DNA of 64,000 bases from Carnegiea gigantea (lineage: Eukaryota; Streptophyta; Magnoliopsida; Caryophyllales; Cactaceae): positions 22,914 through 86,913 of the forward strand of contig JAKOGI010002775.1 of NCBI GenBank assembly GCA_029747015.1, in the 5' to 3' direction. Made by a program: the position numbers and the translations under genes. The notes beneath the pieces are model-generated. The model saw only the letters and a program-made list of their open reading frames with translations, searched no databases and was not told where the DNA came from. Of this stretch, positions 58,380 to 64,000 are shown piece after piece; within the stretch, counting starts at the first letter, position 1; each line of letters begins with the position of its first letter.

Positions 58380-59990
58380 ACCTGAGCCGAATTAGGAGAG
58401 ACAAAAATCCTATGGTCGACGTATCAGAGGCTCACGTGGTATATGACGCCTTTGAGAGCTCTAAGGCAACCCCTAAATAGTCGGACAACGATCAACAGAA
58501 ACGGAAGCGTACATTACTATGGATGCCTTAAGAAACTTCATGGCCACCGTAACTGATTTCCTGCTGCAGCAGGTGGATCAGTAGGTGGAGAGGACAATGT
58601 AAACCGCGCGTTCTATGATAGGACTGCCAGTGTTCGACTAGAAGCCCACTAAGGGGTGTAAACTCTCCTTGAGAGTGAACCACGCTGGGCCATAGCATGA
58701 AGATAACAGTCTTCGGGATGTCTCTCGGCCCCTCGGCCAGTGAACAGACATGGGAAGAACACCATGACCGCACAGCATTAATGGACGCTCGACAGATCAT
58801 TCGGGCTCGACAAGCCCTTTAGACGACCCGATCTGATGTAGCACTGCCTAAGACAGCATCCATGCCATAAGCCACCCACTCCCGACGTACTGCCTAGTTT
58901 GAAGAGCAAGAGCAAACCTCATGGCCCTGGGGGGAAACTTGTGAAAGAGGGCGTACCCCTGAGCGGCTCCTGGATCAGGAATGCACACGCAACTCACCGG
59001 CTTGTAAACACTGGTGTCACAGCTAGGACCTAACGAGAGTTGGTGGTCATGGCGTAGCCTACCAAGGATTGACCTCCATCGCCAGGACAGGTGTGCGGCC
59101 GGGCTCAATGCCATTTGTCACACCCTTCAGCTCTTAGGTCATCAATTCACCATGACCAGGGAAGGTGAAGATGCAAACCTAAATTGTATAATGGAACCAC
59201 GGGCCCTGAGGAGCACTTGGGGATGTCTAAGGCCCAAATGTATGTTTAGGATGCGGATGATGCCGCCCATTGTTGGTATTTCCATGTCACCCAAAGGGGG
59301 TAGCACATGCTTAATTCAACTACCTTGCCCTTGGAAGTGTCACCTGCTTGCAGGATTTAGTAGATCTATTTATTGGCCAATTCATTTCTAGTTGCGAGGA
59401 AAGGTGGACCATCATTCACCTATTCAAAATCAAGCAAGACCCACAAGAGTTGCTGGCTGAAGTCGTAAAGAGATTTCACTAAGAGGGCATTATAATACCC
59501 AACCTAGAGGATAGAGTCGCATACACCTCTTTCCTCAATGGCTTGAAAAATGGGTGGTTCAAATTCTCCTTGGTCGAGCAAAAGGAAGTCTCCTTGACGG
59601 AGGCTCTAAGAAAGGCGGCTAACCTCATTCAGGCCACCAAGATCTATGCGGGTGTGACGGACGGCCCCAGGAACATTAAGGCATGGGAAAACAAGAACCC
59701 ATCGCATGGAGAAAAAAGGCAGAGAAGCGAGGCTCGGAACTTATGTTTCACTTCAGACCCATGGAGCATACTCATGGAGATCAAAGGGCATCCCATACTG
59801 AGAAAACCATGGCGCATGACCGTAGCTCTGAAGTTGCACGATGTACAAAAGTATTGCAAGTTCTATGTGGTGTGGAGAACTCAAGAAGGCCCTCCATGAA
59901 CTTGCTGACAAAGGGTAGATAGACCAGTTCTTGAAGAGAGGCCCAAGAGCCTTCTATAAGGACCCCTTCTGGGTACATGAAGAACCATGA
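58380..59990 (+). pseudogene. gag: Gag of the second Tat element
   Basis: Pieces of a Tat gag can be read in shifting frames. An early stretch (58,518-58,570) encodes MDALRNFMATVTDFLLQQVD. The core region lies near 59,395-59,660, with ALRKAANLIQATKIYAG at about 59,603-59,652, equivalent to the helix after the gag core. A degenerate knuckle region follows at about 59,846-59,960 (KYCKFYVVW; then QFLKRGPRAF). Stops and shifts are many. Minus-strand ORFs of similar length overlap here and are shadows. Confidence 0.6.
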
Positions 59991-60179
59991 GAAGAAGAGT
60001 GCTCCATAGAGATCATGGATACCATAGTTGGGCTGCACGCAGAGGGCATCTCCCACGTTACATGCAAGGTACAGATGCAAGGAACCCAGCAGCTTATGAT
60101 AACTAGTCGTGGGAGCTCCACAACTATTCCCACCATGGTCTTCGATGCCTAGGGAGGTTGTTCCTTTACCTATCTTTAC

Positions 60180-60560
60180 AACGACCTGATGATTATTGAG
60201 CAAAAAGTGACCAACGCCCTTGTGTACCAAATCCTAGTTGACATTGGGAGTTCAGCCGATGTCATCATGTGGGAGTGCCTTAAGAAACTGAAATACCCCG
60301 AAAAATAATTCACACCCTTTACGCACCTAATCCTGTGCTTCAGCAGGCAGGAGGTAGCCCCTGTAGGTGTGATTTACCTCCCCCTATGATTCGGGGATAA
60401 GACTAAGTTCAGACACTTAGAAGTGGACTTTCTAGTTGTGGGCATTCCAATGGCGTGCAACGTTATTTTGGGACGGCCGACCATACACAAGGTTAAAGCT
60501 GTCACTGCCTCTGACTTCCTATAAATTGAGTACGAGGCCGACGATTATAGCATTGGGAAA
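60180..60560 (+). pseudogene. Aspartic protease of the second Tat element
   Basis: The active-site block reads VDIGSSADVIMW at about 60,238-60,273: catalytic Asp and GSS kept, second position Ile. It is followed by VDFLVVGIPMACNVILGRPT at 60,424-60,485, the conserved C-terminal flap and ILGRP block. In-frame stops lie near 60,306 and 60,388. Confidence 0.72.
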
Positions 60561-60814
60561 CATTTTAGGGACTAACACACTTATCGAGAATGCTACTTAG
60601 TCAGCATAAAGCTATTAGTGAAGCGTCAGGACATGCAGGGGTCTGCAACACAGCACCCACCGTTGAAGAAGCCCCGCGTCACGTCCCCTGCCACGACGGA
60701 GGCATTGTAATCTCCACTGTTGGCTCGACAGACTCGAAGCATCCACATCCAGAGACCGTCGATGACCTGGAAACCGTATAATCAGAGGAAGAGCATCCAA
60801 ACTGAACAGTCCAG

Positions 60815-61610
60815 GTGAGGAGGGAACTGACCGAACTAACATGCCATGCACTTGTCAAACTCTTGCGAAACTATAAGGACGTTTTTCCTTTTATCCCAGA
60901 GGAGATGCCCTACATAGACCCGGCGATCATGGAGCACTGCCTAAATATGGACCCGGCCTATAAGCCTGTGGCACAAAAGAAGGGACATATGGAAACCAAG
61001 TGAAGTATGGCTGTAACAACGGGAAGTATAGAAGCTATTGGATGCGAGCTTTATCCTAGAGTGTCACCCCGAGTGGATTTCAAAATGCGGTGCTACTTAA
61101 AAAATCTAATGGATCCTGGCAGATGTGCATAGACTTCATTGATTTGAATAAGGCTTGCTCCAAAGATAGCTACGTTCTACCAAATATATGCAAGTTGGTG
61201 GACGTTAGGATGGGACATGCCATGCTAAGCGTCATGGATGCCTTTTTCAGCTATCATTAGATCCCACTCCGTTAGGAGGATGAGGAAAAGATGGACTTTG
61301 TAATTGATCGAGGGCTGTATGGCTACAAGATTCTGCCTTTTAGAGTAGAGAATGCTAGAGCCACCTATCAGAGGCTACTGAACAAGATTTTTGAGCTCCT
61401 CATTGGAAAGAACTTCGAGGTTTATGCAAATAACATGATCGTTAAGAGCGTACAGAATGACGGGCACGTTACTGATCTACAGGGGACGTTCCAAGTCCTC
61501 CAATATTATGTCATGAAGCTTAACCCTCAAAAAGTGTCTTTCTGGGGTCCGATCAGGAAAATTCTTGGGGTTCATGATCAGTAGCCAGCGAAACGTCAAG
61601 GATGTTCAAC
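60815..61610 (+). pseudogene. RT of the second Tat element, both catalytic Asp lost
   Basis: The approach region is at 60,815-61,000 (DVFPFIPEEMPYIDP). RT blocks are WQMCIDFIDLNKAC (61,120-61,160), LSVMDAFFSYH, ILPFRVENARATYQRLLNKIF (61,332-61,393) and the catalytic box at about 61,420-61,435. There YVDDM is replaced by YANNM, so both metal-binding Asp residues are gone. Two stops lie near 61,258 and 61,273. It is certainly inactive. Confidence 0.85.
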
Positions 61611-62110
61611 TCTTAACTGGATGTATCACGACCTTGGGCCGTTCCACGTCCAAAGCGGCTGATAAGTGTCAGGCTTTCTTTCGAGTCCTTTGGAAACATG
61701 CACACTTTAAGAGAAAACATGAGGCAGACGGTGCATTTTAGTCATTGAAGGCATACTTGGCTCGCTTGCCTAAGATAGCCAGCCCAGTGCCAGGGGACCC
61801 TCTGCTCTCATACCTGGCCGTTTAGGAGCAGGCAATAAGTGTCATCCTGGCGGTGGAGCAGGAGACAGAGTAAATTCCTGTTTACTACGTGAGCAACACC
61901 TTTGCTGGCACCGAATTGAATTACCCTCTAATAAAGAAGTTCGCTTACGCTCTGGTGCTAATAAGACAACAGCTCCACCCATACTTCGAGGCTCAAAAAG
62001 CTACAGTCCTCACTGACCAACCTTTGAAGAACGTCCTTTAGAAGGCGCATACGTCAGGCAGATTGCTAAAGTGGGCTATGGAGTTATCCTAGTATGATAT
62101 CGACTTGAAG
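61610..62110 (+). pseudogene. First RNase H of the second Tat element
   Basis: Readable blocks are KCQAFFRVL, PVYYVSNTFAGTELNYPLIKKFAYAL (61,878-61,960; shown here in two halves in the sequence) and PLKNVLxKAHTSGRLLKWAMEL (about 62,024-62,087). These match the gypsy RNase H and the connection to the second domain. Stops near 61,738, 61,823 and 62,038. Confidence 0.65.
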
Positions 62111-62139
62111 GAACGACGGGCGATTGCTGAAAATGCCAA

Positions 62140-62580
62140 CACAGCGTATGAAACTGCACCGGCCGTTGATTCGTGGCACCTATTCATGGATGGGTTATGT
62201 ACCAAAGACAGAAGTAGGGACAACCTAATCACAGAAACCTCTAAGGTGGATAAGCATGAGCACACTTTAAAATTCATGTTTAAGGCGTCCAACAATGAAG
62301 CAAAGTGTGAACCCTTGATAGATGAAATAGATTATGCAATACAAAGCGCGGGAAGACTTTGTTAAGGCCAACTTGGATTCGCAGTTGGTCATCGGCTAAC
62401 TTATTGGTAAATATGAAACAAAGGATGACACAATAGCGGCCTATGTCCACTGAGTGCAGGAGGCCACCAGTCGATTGAAAAACTTTTCAATAGCTCATAT
62501 CCTCCAGTCTGAAAATTACCAGGCGGATGCACTGTCCAAACTCACTAGTTCTTATGTTGATGGAAAGCTAAAAAGGATTC
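62140..62580 (+). pseudogene. Second, archaeal-like RNase H of the second Tat element
   Basis: Open at 62,105-62,365 with WHLFMDGL (Asp of the first strand, about 62,175-62,198) and FKASNNEAKCEPL (Glu, about 62,278-62,316). The frame then shifts and shows SQLVIG-like and NYQADALSKLTS near 62,515-62,549. The glycine-rich loop after the first Asp is eroded. Confidence 0.7.
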
Positions 62581-62858
62581 AGTGGGAAACACTCATAGAA
62601 AGAAGTATTGAACCCTAGGAGGTCTTATGGCTTGATAGAAGCTCCAATTGGATGGACCCAATCAGGACATACCTAGCTGATGCACGCTTCCTATGGATGC
62701 CAAGAAGGTTGAACGGGTAAAGAAGTCGGCACAATGGTTGTATGAGAGAATCCTATACTATGTAGGACCATTGCTCTGCTGTATAACTGAGAAGTGCTTA
62801 GAGTATACTTCATTTTGGGATCATTTTGTTGCATTTTTAGGGGGAATTATGAACTTCA

Positions 62859-64000
62859 TGTTATAATCTACACTACTATTCCCATTTTATACTTGGGCAT
62901 GGTTCTTTCTGTGTTTTTCAGGTTTTTATGCCTTTTTGTCTTTGTGACCCCAAATGAGCATGATTTGACTCCCTATGGATGCCCCTAAGTCACCATGCCG
63001 TGGCTAGAGAATTTTGAGACAGAGGTAACTACGGATAGTCCATGGTAAAGGCCACGATCCGTGGTGAGCTTGAAATTGCTTGCCTCTTCGTCTTCCATCA
63101 TCTTGTGCCTGAGGACGCCCGAGTTCATGCTTAAAAAGGGTTTCTCAATTGCAGAAGAAGGAGATCAGGACATTTATCACTCATCTTTATCTCATTTCTA
63201 TCATTAGTTTTTGGATTTTTAAGTTTTCTTTAGAGCAAGAGAGGGAATTGAAGTAGAAGATTGGCACTTGGGGGCTTGGAGATTGGGAAACCATGGAAGA
63301 CCACCTTTATTGCTAAGCTTTCTTTCTTTCTAATTTCTTCTTAAACTCTCAATTAGATTTTGTCAATTTCAATTATGTGTGAGTAGTTTTGTTTAATCTA
63401 GGGACTTATTAGCCAAAGTAATGATATTGCATTTTAGTTTTCATTATTTATCCTTTATCTAAATTGGTATGATTGAATTCTACCTTGTGAACGAACTGTT
63501 CTGAGTAAATTTCTGGCCAGATTTGCTTACTCATACTTGATAGTTGAGTGAAGTGCTGAAAGGAGAAACCCATTTTTGGAACAACAAGTTAGAACTTAAT
63601 TTAACGATTCTTGAAAGAGAATTATTTGTTACGAGGAAATCCTAGCAATCAAAAATCTATAACCAAGACTAAAAACAAGGACATTTGAAAGAATGTTAAT
63701 TGGATTACTTTAGGCAATTCAGTTTGTTTTAAAAGAAAAGATTGAATTTTTAGTTCGATTTACCCTCCTTTACATCATTCGGATCTAGGTAAAATGCATA
63801 TTTAAGTCCAATGATCCAACTCTTTACTAAGCAAAACAATTCCCTACATGTTTTTAATTTGATTAAATTTCCCAATAGTTAAATAGCAATAGTTATAACG
63901 ACCCATTGAAGTTTGTTTGCTTAGCCATTTATAATAGGTCAAAACTCAATAGATTACATTTAGTCTCTGTGGGAACGACATTTAAATTAAACTACAACAC
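62859..64000 (+). repeat. Athila-like LTR running off the right edge
   Basis: It starts TGTTATAATCTACACTACTA at 62,859, after a purine run AGGGGGAA at 62,840-62,847. The first 25 bp resemble the LTR starts at 27,787 and 57,874. The text near 63,965 (GTCTCTGTGGGAACGAC) is typical of the 3' part of Athila-like LTRs. No coding sequence is seen over more than 1.1 kb. The right LTR end is beyond the window. Confidence 0.55.

Larger units (their letters stand above)
57936..62800 (+). mobile_element. Second Tat-lineage element, truncated at both ends
   Basis: It contains the tail of an LTR, a Tat-type primer site (58,331), gag, protease, RT and two RNase H domains, and stops at the start of integrase (LYYVGPLLCCITEKCLE, about 62,755-62,805). 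The base composition is more GC-rich than its surroundings, and its proteins are only distantly like those of the first Tat element, so it is a different family. It is heavily decayed. Confidence 0.78.

Noticed and set aside
58528..60230. Minus-strand ORFs of 60-149 codons opposite the second Tat gag
   Set aside because: They are antisense shadows of a GC-richer coding region; the plus strand shows the gag and protease motifs, the minus strand shows none.

Overview
The window is repetitive DNA from a flowering-plant nuclear genome, most likely a eudicot. It is AT-rich, and nearly everything recognisable is a decayed LTR retrotransposon of a plant lineage (Tat, Athila-like, chromovirus-like), one RTE-type LINE, or simple and tandem repeats. 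I found no host gene, tRNA, rRNA, CRISPR array or bacterial-type operon. The setting looks like gene-poor heterochromatin; the species cannot be told from the sequence.

Layout. (1) About 1-12,280: a Ty3/gypsy element of the Tat lineage on the + strand, entered inside its 5' part. It has gag with a zinc-knuckle-like motif, protease, reverse transcriptase, two successive RNase H domains and integrase, then a long antisense gene with a plant mobile domain (PMD) and a coiled-coil tail, then a probable 3' LTR. (2) About 13,960-27,144: a minus-strand Athila-like non-autonomous element with a tRNA-Asp-type primer site. A 10.26-kb composite is nested in it (15,168-25,426): two truncated chromovirus-like elements lying head to head, joined through a (TA)n/(CA)n tract and a 0.18-kb LINE fragment. 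This element sits inside an older minus-strand Athila-like RT (27,145-27,775). (3) 27,787-29,622: an LTR start and uncharacterised retroelement debris. (4) 29,623 to about 57,400: the most striking structure, a tandem array of a small non-autonomous LTR element arranged LTR-internal-LTR-internal, with ten LTRs (about 1.9 kb each) and nine internal domains (about 0.55 kb each), period about 2.49 kb. A nearly full-length RTE LINE lies in the fourth internal domain (39,513-43,881). (5) About 57,400-64,000: an Athila-like polypurine tract and LTR start, a second and more decayed Tat element cut off before integrase (57,936 to about 62,800), and another LTR running off the right edge.

The array is the best candidate for something not described before. 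Each unit carries a tRNA-Met-type primer site, a polypurine tract, a TATA box in most LTRs, and one unrecognised ORF of about 200 codons that reads through the polypurine tract and ends about 165 bp inside the next LTR. The array begins exactly at an LTR 5' terminus, which fits growth by LTR-LTR recombination or multimeric reverse transcription of an inserted element.

All coding regions carry stops, frameshifts or lost catalytic residues, so nothing here is expected to make an active enzyme. LTR, PBS and PPT boundaries were placed by eye from repeated termini and known family signatures. Percent identities, insertion ages and target-site duplications were not computed.
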